Assembly: GCA_947178145.1 (NCBI GenBank)
Contig: CAMWXE010000003.1
Coordinates: 52,981 to 116,980 of the forward strand
DNA: 64,000 bases
DNA from: an uncultured Lachnospiraceae bacterium
GTDB taxonomy: Bacteria; Bacillota; Clostridia; Lachnospirales; Lachnospiraceae
Reading direction: 5' to 3'
The position numbers were made by a program, and so were the translations under genes. This document shows, piece by piece, positions 42,452 through 50,706 of the stretch. The first letter of the stretch is position 1; every line of letters starts with the position of its first letter. The notes under the pieces are model-generated. The model was not told the DNA's origin. It did not search any database and saw only the letters and a program-made list of their open reading frames with translations.

Positions 42452-43774
42452 CTAGGTGCGTGCGCCGGCATACACCTTTTCAACTCCGTTCAGATTAATG
42501 TGCTCATTCTCCTCCATGGGAATCATGAGATATTTCTGACCGTCAATCGTCTCGTATTTTACCTGTTCTGCCTTGTCGGGTTTCATGCGCAGGAATACTT
42601 CCGCCCAGTTTTTGGCCTCCTCGGGGTCGACAGGGGCTTCCATCTTCACAAGTGTCTCAATCTGTTCGGTCTTTTCCTCGTTTTCCTGTCTGGTGTCCTT
42701 TAGTTCCTGTTTAAGGGTTGCAACCTCCTCGAGAAGTTTGATTTCTTTTTTCTCTTTATTGTTTTTTTCAATTGCCTTTTCATTCACAAGATTTTTCACG
42801 ACAGGCGGCCGATCGCTGAATTCTTCCGTAAAATGATTCTGTATCTGCATCACGGCTGCATCGGGGATCTCGCTGTCTGCAAATACTTCCTTGATGATTT
42901 CCGTGGTGAGTGTAAAATCCTCTGGTTCCACGAGCACCAGATCCTCCATGGCTGCATCGTGCTCCTCGGCGAGGTCATTTAATTTCTCCTGTATATTGAG
43001 CAGCATCTCGTCACTGTTTTCTATGATAGGAGCAATGGCGGTTTTCACGATACTGCTGAAAGTGTTGTGCTCTTCCGTGGCGGTTCTTTTCGCACCGCAG
43101 CCAAGAGCAGTCTCAATAAAGTCGCGGTGGGAATCCTTGGCATCGCGGACATAATATGTAAGAGAGTGAATGTCTGTTGAGCGCTCCACAAAGGAAGGGA
43201 ACAGGAATCCGACATCAGGCGCCCCCACAACCCAGTCCTGTATGCGGATACCGATGCGGTTTAAGTCGGCGCGATACCCAAGTCCCGGTTTCGACAGGTT
43301 TACCGGACAGATGGCGCACAGAAGATAGGTGAAGACCTCCTCGGACTCATCAATTTTGAGATCATCGCTCGTCTTGGTAATCACGTCGTATGCATCGTGA
43401 AATACGAGGATTAGATAATTGCCGACATAGTCATAATTATCGATTATCATGTCATAGAGGTGCTCCAGCAAATCGGGGTTTTTCAGCCCGCTCTCGCGAA
43501 GTCCCAGAAGGTACTGCTGTTTTCCGCCTGGTTCCTCCTCCTCTTTGGCAAAGTTCAGTTCCAGCAGATTGTTGCCAATGGTGCCGGAGAGCGCTTTCTT
43601 GGCAATTTCCAGATACTTGAAAAACTCTTCGTCCTCGAGGTTTAGAAAGGTCTCGCTTAATTCCACGATTTTATTCTTGTTTGCGTCCACATAGCACCCG
43701 CACATCTTTGTGATGGTGCAGGATTCTTTTTTAAAACGTCTCTTTAATTCTAAGATATCTTTGTTTCTCAGCAT
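42452..43774 (-). CDS. DUF4317 family protein
   Basis: A 440-residue soluble protein whose start region (MLRNKDILELKRRFKKESCTITKMCGCYVDANK) and ILVFHDAYDVITKTSDD / FTYLLCAICPVNLSKPGLGY motifs match the DUF4317 family, common in Lachnospiraceae and of unknown function. A coiled coil occurs near residues 335-385 (KKEIKLLEEVATLKQELKDTRQENEEKTEQIETL). ATG 43774 is chosen since AAGGAG is 7 nt upstream; the ATG two codons before it sits on top of that site. It lies 23 bp downstream of the P-loop kinase gene on the same strand. Confidence 0.78.
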   Translation of the reverse strand: MLRNKDILELKRRFKKESCTITKMCGCYVDANKNKIVELSETFLNLEDEEFFKYLEIAKKALSGTIGNNLLELNFAKEEEEPGGKQQYLLGLRESGLKNPDLLEHLYDMIIDNYDYVGNYLILVFHDAYDVITKTSDDLKIDESEEVFTYLLCAICPVNLSKPGLGYRADLNRIGIRIQDWVVGAPDVGFLFPSFVERSTDIHSLTYYVRDAKDSHRDFIETALGCGAKRTATEEHNTFSSIVKTAIAPIIENSDEMLLNIQEKLNDLAEEHDAAMEDLVLVEPEDFTLTTEIIKEVFADSEIPDAAVMQIQNHFTEEFSDRPPVVKNLVNEKAIEKNNKEKKEIKLLEEVATLKQELKDTRQENEEKTEQIETLVKMEAPVDPEEAKNWAEVFLRMKPDKAEQVKYETIDGQKYLMIPMEENEHINLNGVEKVYAGART

Positions 43775-43797
43775 TTGCATTCTCCTTGAATTTATTT

Positions 43798-44289
43798 TCA
43801 TGACAAGTGCATTATCAGATCGGCTGTCCTGTCAACTGTCAAACCACTTGTATCAATACTATTTTTCAACGATGAGAAGAACAATAAAGACTGTAAACTT
43901 ACTTCAAGCCATTCCTGTGTTCTCCATTCGCACGTTTTATCATTTTCCCATCGGCTGATCAGATTATTTTTGTCACAGGTTAAAACAACGCTCTGGGCTT
44001 CTAACCCCATATCGGAAATCCCGTCAACGATTTCCTGATACACCCATTGCTCATCCATCAACCATACCAGTACAATCATTTTGCATACGGAACATTTCTG
44101 ATAGTTATCAATCATATGCAGAATATTATCGATTGCCATTGTTTTGGTTTCGTGATTTCCCACAAACGGATGAAGATCGAAACACCAGTCTCCGTCTATA
44201 AAAGCTGTTCCTGAATAGTTTTCTGCAATATATTTTCCGACTGTTGTTTTGCCGACTCCCATTGGGCCGTTAATTATGATTACTCTCAT
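43798..44289 (-). CDS. Small P-loop nucleotide-binding kinase-like protein
   Basis: A 163-residue protein with a clear Walker A, IIINGPMGVGKTTVGKYIA, at residues 4-22, followed by TAFIDGDWCFDLHPF (possible substrate-binding Asp) and QSVVLTCDKNNLISRW. The layout resembles small-molecule kinases of the shikimate/gluconate or chloramphenicol phosphotransferase type. A lid-like arginine region (CEWRTQEWLEVS) follows. The substrate is unknown. GAAGGAATTACCGT precedes the ATG. The gene probably shares a transcript with the DUF4317 gene. Confidence 0.72.
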   Translation of the reverse strand: MRVIIINGPMGVGKTTVGKYIAENYSGTAFIDGDWCFDLHPFVGNHETKTMAIDNILHMIDNYQKCSVCKMIVLVWLMDEQWVYQEIVDGISDMGLEAQSVVLTCDKNNLISRWENDKTCEWRTQEWLEVSLQSLLFFSSLKNSIDTSGLTVDRTADLIMHLS

Positions 44290-44469
44290 ACGGTAATTCC
44301 TTCAAAAATAGGATTTATTATTTCTAATTGTATTATAATTATGCGGTAATCCAATGTCAAATTTTATTTTCAGAAGGCAAATAACCATCTATCTATTTTT
44401 CCAATATTAGGATATAATAAGAATATCAGTTAGCGAAACAAAGCCCTGATCCACTGCGGCGGAGGATAG

Positions 44470-44730
44470 GTTCCTTATTTAAGTAATAGGGAGAAGCTGG
44501 GAGGACAAATAATTGAAAGGTGTCATGATAGAGAAAGGAGAGGGTATTTTACATTTTGGGCAGATATATTTGAAGTGATCCAGAAAGAATATAACTGGTT
44601 GATTACGGGACATGAATGTTATCCGCAGAACATAAAATATGTGGAAAAGCTATTTGGAGAATGGTGTTGGATCACAGGAGAGGAATTGATGGCATGTGGA
44701 CAAGATTCTGACAGGAAGGAATGGAGGTAA
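44470..44730 (+). pseudogene. Remnant or start-less coding fragment
   Basis: An 86-codon frame runs from just after a TAG (44467-44469) to TAA (44728-44730) and has a protein-like composition: GYFTFWADIFEVIQKEYNW, then LITGHECYPQNIKYVEKLFG, then EWCWITGEELMACGQ. It has no ATG or GTG near its beginning; the only early initiators are CTG or internal GTG/TTG codons. It therefore looks like the 3' end of a gene whose 5' part is lost. I do not recognise the family. A TATAAT (44413-44418) upstream lacks a -35. It ends 6 bp before the SDR gene. Confidence 0.45.
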
Positions 44731-44736
44731 TTTTAT

Positions 44737-45537
44737 ATGGGATTTTTATTAGGTAAGACAGCGATCATCACTGGTGCGGGCAGAGCGGTTTTAAGTGACG
44801 GCAGGTGCGGTTCAATCGGTTACGGAATTGCGACTGCTTATGCAAAGGAGGGCGCAAATCTGGTCATCACCGGCAGAAATGTGAAGAAGCTCGAGGACGC
44901 GAAGGAGGAGCTGGAGAGGCTGTACAATATCAGGGTGCTGATTCTGCAGGCAGACATCAATGCCGGTGCGGACAATGAGGAAGTGGTAAACAGCGTAGTG
45001 AAGCAGACGATTGATACGTTTGGCAGCATCGACGTGCTGATCAACAATGCGCAGGCATCCGCTTCCGGCGTGCCCCTGGCGGAGCACACGACAGACCAGT
45101 TCAACCTCGCAATGTATTCGGGACTGTATGCAGCTTTTTATTATATGAAGGCATGCTATCCGCATCTGGCAAAGTCAAAGGGTTCAGTCATCAACTTTGC
45201 CTCCGGCGCCGGACTGTTCGGCAACTTTGGACAGTGCGCATACGCAGCTGCAAAGGAGGGAATCCGCGGACTGACGCGTGTGGCTGCTACCGAGTGGGCA
45301 AAAGACGGCATCAATGTCAACATTGTCTGCCCGCTGGCGTGGACGGCGCAGCTGGAGCAGTTTGAGAAGGCATACCCGGATGCGTTCAAGGCAAATGTCA
45401 AGATGCCGCCCGCAGGCCATTATGGGGATGCGGAGCTCGAAATCGGCCGCGTCTGTGTACAGCTCGCATCTCCCGACTTTAAGTACATGACAGGCGAGAC
45501 ACTCACACTCGAGGGCGGAATGGGACAGAGGCCGTAA
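44737..45537 (+). CDS. Short-chain dehydrogenase/reductase
   Basis: A 266-residue Rossmann-fold oxidoreductase. The nucleotide-binding loop is atypical: TGAGRAVLSDGRCGSIGYGIA has about ten extra residues compared with the usual T-G-x3-G-x-G. This is somewhat like the loop in FabI-type enoyl reductases, but the active site is classical: NNAQASAS, then FASGAG with the serine, then YAAAK. VITGRN after the second strand suggests NADP preference. It could reduce a 3-oxoacyl or sugar/steroid ketone; nothing fixes the substrate. ATG 44737 follows GGAATGGAGG. Directly after its stop begins the 160-bp hairpin element. Confidence 0.85.
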   Translation: MGFLLGKTAIITGAGRAVLSDGRCGSIGYGIATAYAKEGANLVITGRNVKKLEDAKEELERLYNIRVLILQADINAGADNEEVVNSVVKQTIDTFGSIDVLINNAQASASGVPLAEHTTDQFNLAMYSGLYAAFYYMKACYPHLAKSKGSVINFASGAGLFGNFGQCAYAAAKEGIRGLTRVAATEWAKDGINVNIVCPLAWTAQLEQFEKAYPDAFKANVKMPPAGHYGDAELEIGRVCVQLASPDFKYMTGETLTLEGGMGQRP

Positions 45538-45696
45538 GGAACTGTAGGAAAATAAGTGATACAGATTGCGCAGGATATTTCTTCGAGAGTGCAGTACAAA
45601 AAACGTAGGCGTAGTGGGCTACGGCGAGGCTTTTTGTGCTGTGCTATCGGAGAAATAGACAAGTCAAGATGTGTCACTTATTTTTCTACAGTTCCT
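45537..45696. repeat. 160-bp near-perfect hairpin element (MITE-like, distinct family)
   Basis: The 27-bp ends, starting AGGAACTGTAG at 45537 and ending CTACAGTTCCT at 45696, are inverted copies with 25 of 27 identical positions. The next arm pair (about 45577-45602 with 45631-45656) continues the stem with mostly G-U-compatible mismatches. The centre holds CGTAG/CTACG. The whole element thus folds into one long rod. It starts exactly at the SDR stop codon. The open frames across it on both strands are by-products of the palindrome. Confidence 0.8.
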
Positions 45697-45806
45697 AAGA
45701 ATACTGTACAAAGAAAAGGCAGGTATCGGAGTTCTTTGAAACGGAAAATTCCGTAATTGGTGGGAACAGTCACGATTGCGGTGATTTTTCAAGGGGATGT
45801 GATGAT

Positions 45807-46409
45807 ATGAAAATCGGTGAAGCGCAGAAACAATATCGCGCACAGCGCGCCATATTGTTAGAGCAGAAGCGAAAACTCATAAAGAAAAAGGAAGACCTGG
45901 AAAAGAAATCAAAAATAACGCTTGGGGACAAGGAAATCTACGCGAATGAGGCGGCAATCTTAGAACTCACAATTGACGCAGTCACACAGCGGTTTGACGA
46001 GAATCAGGAGGTGCTTGATCGTCTTGCAGAAGAGCATGCGTTGGTGTGGAATGCAGAAGTCGCGAGACAGCAGAACGATGCTGCGCAGGAGTATGGTGAG
46101 GATATGGCAAAACTCATGGAGGTGGCAAGACGCATCGGAAAGGGTGCCAAAGTGCCTGCTTCGGATGAGAAGAAGCTGATGGATTACAGTATGGAAGTGT
46201 ACTTGGCAGCTAAGAACCTTGCAATGCTGAATGAACAGAAGAAGAAAGAAAAGTACAAATCCTTGTGGGAGGATGAGGACGAAGAGCAAAAAGAGAATTA
46301 TGATCCTCAAGGAAAGGCAGACAATGCAGAGACAAGCGTCGGTTTGCCGGATACAACACCAATCGAAGGCATTGACGAAATTTTGTCGAATAGCGGAACA
46401 GATGGTTGA
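45807..46409 (+). CDS. Coiled-coil protein of unknown function
   Basis: A 200-residue, highly charged soluble protein. The first about 60 residues are Lys/Gln/Glu-rich coiled coil (AQRAILLEQKRKLIKKKEDLEKKSKI). A second helical region covers about 60-150 (ARQQNDAAQEYGEDMAKLMEVARRIGKGAKVPASDEKKL). The C-terminal 45 residues are acidic and probably disordered (WEDEDEEQKENYDPQ). I do not recognise the family. AAGGGGATGTGATG precedes ATG 45807 and a terminator follows, so it is probably a single-gene transcript. Confidence 0.65.
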   Translation: MKIGEAQKQYRAQRAILLEQKRKLIKKKEDLEKKSKITLGDKEIYANEAAILELTIDAVTQRFDENQEVLDRLAEEHALVWNAEVARQQNDAAQEYGEDMAKLMEVARRIGKGAKVPASDEKKLMDYSMEVYLAAKNLAMLNEQKKKEKYKSLWEDEDEEQKENYDPQGKADNAETSVGLPDTTPIEGIDEILSNSGTDG

Positions 46410-46437
46410 TGTGTGCCAATAGGATAAGGACTTACAG

Positions 46438-46470
46438 GGACGGAGTTATTTTTGCAGGACTCCGTCCTTT
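46438..46470 (+). terminator. Rho-independent terminator after the coiled-coil protein gene
   Basis: GGACGGAGT (46438-46446) and ACTCCGTCC (46459-46467) form a perfect 9-bp stem followed by TTTCTT. Confidence 0.85.
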
Positions 46471-46598
46471 CTTATAATAAATGCAGAAAAAACCATAAAA
46501 ATAAAGCAGTCAAAACGTATCTATAATAGAATTCATTTATGACACATTGACATTGATATCATGATTTCATCGAACGATGAAGAAAGGGAAGGGAAATT

Positions 46599-47837
46599 AT
46601 GAAAAGAAAATGGACAAAACTTTTACTCATGCTTGCGATGATCGCGAGTCTGCTGACGGGCTGTGGGACATCTGGAAACAGTTCAATAAGCATGACAACA
46701 GACACAGCAGCGCCAGCTGCAAACAACAGTGCTCCACAGGAATATTATAGTGGTGGCGTTGCCTATGACATGGCTGCTGTGACAACTGAGGAGATCGCCG
46801 AGAGCGAAGGCGGTGAGGTGGCAAACCAGACACAGGACGAAACGCTGCGCCCTGACGGTGTGACATTGTTGGAGGAGAAACTGGTATATCACTGTAATCT
46901 CGAGATTGAGACACTTGACTATCCTGCAACGATGACGTCTGTCAAGGAGACCATAACCAAATACGGGGGCATCATTCAGTCGGAGAGCGAGAGTGACAGC
47001 GGATACAACTGGTATTATGAAAATTATCGCAAGACAAGCGGCACGATGCACAACTATCTGGAAGTCCGGATTCCGTCAAAGAATTACAACAATTTCCTGG
47101 CAGAACTTGACGGTGTCGGCAAGGTCATCTCCAAATCAACCAGTGTGGACAATATCAGCCAGCAGTACTATGATACAACCGCACAGATTGAGGCGCTGCA
47201 GATACAGGAGAAGAACCTGCTCGCAATGCTGGAAAAATGTGAGACGATTGAGGATATGATCACAGTGGAGCAGCGCCTGTCAGAGGTTCAGTATCAACTC
47301 AACAACCTGCAGACTACCAGACGTTACATGGATATGGATGTGGCGTACTCCTATGTCAACATCAATATTTCGGAAGTGATGGAGTATCGTCAGGAAAGCG
47401 AGCCCGTCAGGAGAAATACATTTGCAGACCGGTTAAAAAATACACTCATGTCTACAGGCAGAGGATTTTTGGCGTTTCTCGAAGGGCTCCTGTTTTTGGT
47501 GATAAGACTATCTCCATACATCGTGATCGCTGCTGTAATCTGCCTGATTTTCCTCAAAGGCAGAATGAAGCATTTTATGGAGAACAGGAAGATCAAAAAA
47601 GAAGCAAGGCTTGCGCAGAAGGCACTTCGCGGTCAAAATGGAATGCCGCAGCCAATGGCGCCGCAGAATCAAAATGTCGGTTGGCAGGTGCCGCCCACAG
47701 AGTGGATGCAGCCAGATGGACAGTATCCTGTTTCAAAAGTGTCGCCAACGGCGCAGGTTTCCGGCGAAATGATGCAGGGCGCACAGCAGCCTCAGCAGAA
47801 AATGCCACAGAATCAGCAGAAGGACAGCGAAAACTGA
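46599..47837 (+). CDS. DUF4349 lipoprotein
   Basis: A 412-residue envelope protein. The N-terminus is a lipoprotein signal (KLLLMLAMIASLLTGC, lipobox LTGC near residue 22). After a Ser/Ala/Thr linker the DUF4349 domain begins near residue 90 (KLVYHCNLEIETLDYPATM; TKYGGIIQSESES; NYLEVRIPSKNYNNFLAEL; NISQQYYDTTAQIEALQIQEKNL). It includes a coiled coil and ends in a membrane helix (LLFLVIRLSPYIVIAAVICLIFL) with a Gln/Pro-rich cytoplasmic tail. It is anchored at both ends. The function is unknown. GAAAGGGAAGGG precedes the ATG. Confidence 0.85.
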   Translation: MKRKWTKLLLMLAMIASLLTGCGTSGNSSISMTTDTAAPAANNSAPQEYYSGGVAYDMAAVTTEEIAESEGGEVANQTQDETLRPDGVTLLEEKLVYHCNLEIETLDYPATMTSVKETITKYGGIIQSESESDSGYNWYYENYRKTSGTMHNYLEVRIPSKNYNNFLAELDGVGKVISKSTSVDNISQQYYDTTAQIEALQIQEKNLLAMLEKCETIEDMITVEQRLSEVQYQLNNLQTTRRYMDMDVAYSYVNINISEVMEYRQESEPVRRNTFADRLKNTLMSTGRGFLAFLEGLLFLVIRLSPYIVIAAVICLIFLKGRMKHFMENRKIKKEARLAQKALRGQNGMPQPMAPQNQNVGWQVPPTEWMQPDGQYPVSKVSPTAQVSGEMMQGAQQPQQKMPQNQQKDSEN

Positions 47838-47839
47838 AA

Positions 47840-48688
47840 TTATGGAGCGAAAGCCCGCGGCGAAGTGCCATAAATTTCATGAAATGCCCTGTAAAAAGAG
47901 CGCAGACTGCTAAAACCGCTGGCAAAGCAGATTTCTGTCACGGACAGCTCGGAGTGTGTCAGCAGCCCCATCGCATGCTCCGCGCGGAGCCGCTTGAGAT
48001 AATCATTGTAGGAGCAGCCAAATTTTTGTTTGAAAATGTGCGAAATGTGGTATTTGCTGTATCCGAGTGTGTCAGCGAGCTGTGACAGGCTGAGTTCTTC
48101 GGTAAAATGCTGGTTCAGGTAATTGGAGATATCCTGACAAATGCCTGCGGAGTCATACAGATTTTCCAGCCTGGCAAGCGGCATCTGCGATAATATCATA
48201 GCGGTAAGAAGATACAGATATCCTTTCGAGACGCGGATATCTGCAGGATGCACACGATGAGGAACGATATCATTGCAGGGCTCATCGGCGTCAATCGGGC
48301 CGGGAACATTTTCCCCGCCCGATTTTTGTGTGTTTTCCAGAAGTCCGTTTATCAGGACAGATAACTGCTCCGCATTTTGAGGACAGCCAAGAAAGGGATA
48401 TCTCGGCGTCTGTGTATTAAATTCTGCAGAAAAATCAGGAAGAAATGTATGGTTAAAAATAATCATAACAGCAGAGGAATGCTCTGGCGTAAAGGTTTCA
48501 TGCACTACATTGGGAAAGGCAATCGAAACCATTCCCTTTTCCAACAGCTTTTTCTGGCCGGAGATCGTAATCTCGATCGCCCCGCCGAGCACATAGAAAA
48601 TCTCAACCTGGCGGTGCATATGCGCATGATAATTGTTATTGTTCGTCACTTTTACAAATAAATACTCGTCCCGGTTCTGATAAACCAT
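47840..48688 (-). CDS. AraC-family transcriptional regulator
   Basis: A 282-residue regulator with an N-terminal cupin sensor (HRQVEIFYVLGGAIEITISGQKKLLEKGMVSIAFPNVVHET) and a C-terminal double helix-turn-helix (LSLSQLADTLGYSKYHISHIFKQKFGCSYNDYLKRLRAEHA; SVTEICFASGFSSLRSFYRAF). This is the usual design for activators of carbohydrate genes. It is transcribed divergently from the two GH43 genes with a 340-bp region between them, so it most likely controls them, with a pentose or xylo/arabino-oligosaccharide as the expected signal. It ends 3 bp from the DUF4349 stop (convergent). Confidence 0.9.
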   Translation of the reverse strand: MVYQNRDEYLFVKVTNNNNYHAHMHRQVEIFYVLGGAIEITISGQKKLLEKGMVSIAFPNVVHETFTPEHSSAVMIIFNHTFLPDFSAEFNTQTPRYPFLGCPQNAEQLSVLINGLLENTQKSGGENVPGPIDADEPCNDIVPHRVHPADIRVSKGYLYLLTAMILSQMPLARLENLYDSAGICQDISNYLNQHFTEELSLSQLADTLGYSKYHISHIFKQKFGCSYNDYLKRLRAEHAMGLLTHSELSVTEICFASGFSSLRSFYRAFHEIYGTSPRAFAP

Positions 48689-48897
48689 CCTATCACACCT
48701 TGCCGATCAGGCATTCCTTTCCGTGTTCTCTTGTCAAAGCTGGTAAAAACACGCACTAAATTTGCGACTGCCATGTGAACATATGCACACCTTCCAATCA
48801 AGGAAGCGTCAACGGGGATTCCGGACAGTTCCTGAGCAGATTTGTGCGGTATTCTGATTCCAGTATAACCATATTTTGAGCGGAATACAATAGGAAA
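48689..48897. other. Divergent region between the AraC gene and the GH43 genes
   Basis: No gene is supported here: the minus-strand frame at 48652-49119 runs through promoter elements and into the GH43 gene and has no ribosome binding site. The stretch must hold the AraC promoter and probably AraC binding sites; I could not assign individual boxes. Confidence 0.4.
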
Positions 48898-48963
48898 CCG
48901 CAATATTTGGCATAGAAATAACCGATTGCGGCATTGAAGAGAGCCGCGCGAATGAAGTATACT
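48898..48963 (+). promoter_or_regulatory. GH43 operon promoter with overlapping inverted repeat
   Basis: TTGAAG (48934-48939) and TATACT (48958-48963) are 18 bp apart. Immediately upstream, CCGCAAT (48898-48904) and ATTGCGG (48925-48931) form a perfect 7-bp inverted repeat with a 20-bp spacer that abuts the -35, a fitting place for an activator such as the divergent AraC protein. Confidence 0.55.
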
Positions 48964-49028
48964 AATCTTATAGTAAACGGTTAGCCTTGAACAGGCAAAC
49001 GAATCACGATAGAAAGGCAGGTACAACG

Positions 49029-50651
49029 ATGAAATCGAACAGCATATGGAACGCAGATTTAGGAAATGGCCGCTACCGCAATCCGATTCTCTACGCGGAC
49101 TATTCGGATCCCGATGCAATCCGCGTCGGCGAGGATTATTTTATGATTGCGTCGAGCTTTTGCAATGCGCCCGGACTCCCGCTTTTGCATTCCAAAGATC
49201 TCGTGAACTGGAAAGTAGTGAATTATATTATCAATGAGATTCCGGAGGAGCGCTACAAGGAGCCCATTCACGGCTGCGGCGTGTGGGCGCCGGCAATCCG
49301 GTATCATGAGGGAACTTATTTTGTCTGCTTTCCCATGCCGGATGAGGGCATCTACATGAGCACCGCGACAGACCCATTTGGAACGTGGTCAAAGCCGGTC
49401 AATATCAGACCGGGCGCGGGCTGGATTGATCCCTGTCCATTCTGGGATGATGACGGTAAGGCGTATCTTGTCGCAGGCGTGGCGAAGAGCCGGATCGGAT
49501 ACAAGAGCGTCCTTCATATGGTGGAAATGCAGCCCGACGGAATGGGACTGATCGGCGAGGAAGTCAAAATCTTTGATGGAAACGAGAATGACCAGGAGAC
49601 CATCGAAGGACCAAAAATGTACAAGAGAAACGGCTGGTACTATATCTTTGCGCCGGCGGGAGGCGTTAAAGTCGGCTGGCAGACCGTGCTCCGCTCCAGA
49701 AATGTATTCGGTCCGTATGAATACAAAGTCGTGATGCATCAGGGTGACAGTGCGGTGAACGGACCGCATCAGGGCGCATGGGTTGACACCGTCACGGGCG
49801 AGGACTGGTTCCTCCATTTTCAGGATGTCTATGCGGCAGGGCGCATCACACACCTGCAGCCGATGAGCTGGCATGAGGACTGGCCGGTTATCGGCATTGC
49901 AAAGGACGGAAGCTGTTGTGACTGCGGTGAGCCGGTAATGGAATATAAAAAGCCGGATGTCGGAAATGCTGCCATCAGCGTATGTGAGCCGGCGGCTTCC
50001 GATGATTTCACAGGAAATCGGCTGGGACTGCAGTGGCAGTGGAATGCCAATCCACGGAAAGAATGGTATGAACTGACAGGAAACAGCCTGAAATTGAATG
50101 CAGTCAGGATGGAAAAAGTCTATGGTGAAATGCCCAATCTTTTGCTGCAGAAGTGGCCGGCACCAGAGTTTTCCTGCATTACGAAGCTGGACCTCTCCCA
50201 TCTTGCGGACGGGGAAGAGGCGGGGGTCATATCCATGGGAATGCGGTACGGACTTCTCACATTCCGAAGAGATGACAGTCAGCTGAAGCCGCGTTTCATA
50301 GAAGGTGTGCAGAATTATGGAAAGATTTTGGTTGATGCAGTGGAGGAGACAGCACAGGAACTCCCTGCGCTTGACTGGAATCAGGCTGCAGAAATCTCTG
50401 TAAAATATACGGTGAGGCAGACAGGGACACAGGATTTGAATGGTCGGGAAAAAGGTTTTCCGTTAGAGCTGGTAACATTTGCGTACAGCACAGATGGCAG
50501 CAGTTACAGAAAAGCAGGTGAGATGAATGCTGTCCCAGGACGCTGGGTAGGCGTCAAAAACGGTGTGTTCTGTTGTTATGCAGGACCTGAAGCGAAGGAG
50601 AACTGCGGATATGCAGTCGTAGATTGCGTGGAGTATGGCAGGACATTGTAG
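49029..50651 (+). CDS. Glycoside hydrolase family 43 enzyme (intracellular)
   Basis: GH43 enzymes remove xylose or arabinose from plant polysaccharide fragments with inversion. The 540-residue product starts at ATG 49029 behind AAAGGCAGG; it has no signal peptide, so it acts on imported oligosaccharides. The five-blade propeller motifs are present: catalytic-base Asp in YADYSDPDAIRVG near residue 18, the Asp in GWIDPCPFWDDDGKAYLV, and the general-acid Glu in ETIEGPKMYKRNGWYY. The C-terminal about 200 residues are a beta-sandwich (DDFTGNRLGLQWQWNANPRKEWYEL), as in beta-xylosidase-type members. The second GH43 gene follows 55 bp later. Confidence 0.9.
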   Translation: MKSNSIWNADLGNGRYRNPILYADYSDPDAIRVGEDYFMIASSFCNAPGLPLLHSKDLVNWKVVNYIINEIPEERYKEPIHGCGVWAPAIRYHEGTYFVCFPMPDEGIYMSTATDPFGTWSKPVNIRPGAGWIDPCPFWDDDGKAYLVAGVAKSRIGYKSVLHMVEMQPDGMGLIGEEVKIFDGNENDQETIEGPKMYKRNGWYYIFAPAGGVKVGWQTVLRSRNVFGPYEYKVVMHQGDSAVNGPHQGAWVDTVTGEDWFLHFQDVYAAGRITHLQPMSWHEDWPVIGIAKDGSCCDCGEPVMEYKKPDVGNAAISVCEPAASDDFTGNRLGLQWQWNANPRKEWYELTGNSLKLNAVRMEKVYGEMPNLLLQKWPAPEFSCITKLDLSHLADGEEAGVISMGMRYGLLTFRRDDSQLKPRFIEGVQNYGKILVDAVEETAQELPALDWNQAAEISVKYTVRQTGTQDLNGREKGFPLELVTFAYSTDGSSYRKAGEMNAVPGRWVGVKNGVFCCYAGPEAKENCGYAVVDCVEYGRTL

Positions 50652-50706
50652 CAGATATACATTGTGACAGATATGAAAACAGAATAGAAGAATGGAGGAC
50701 TCCTAT

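Noticed and set aside
45420..45756. Open frames on both strands across the 160-bp hairpin
   Set aside because: They mirror one another because the sequence is palindromic; no ribosome binding site or family resemblance.
48652..49119. Minus-strand frame of 155 codons
   Set aside because: It crosses the GH43 promoter and start codon, has no ribosome binding site and no recognisable protein features.
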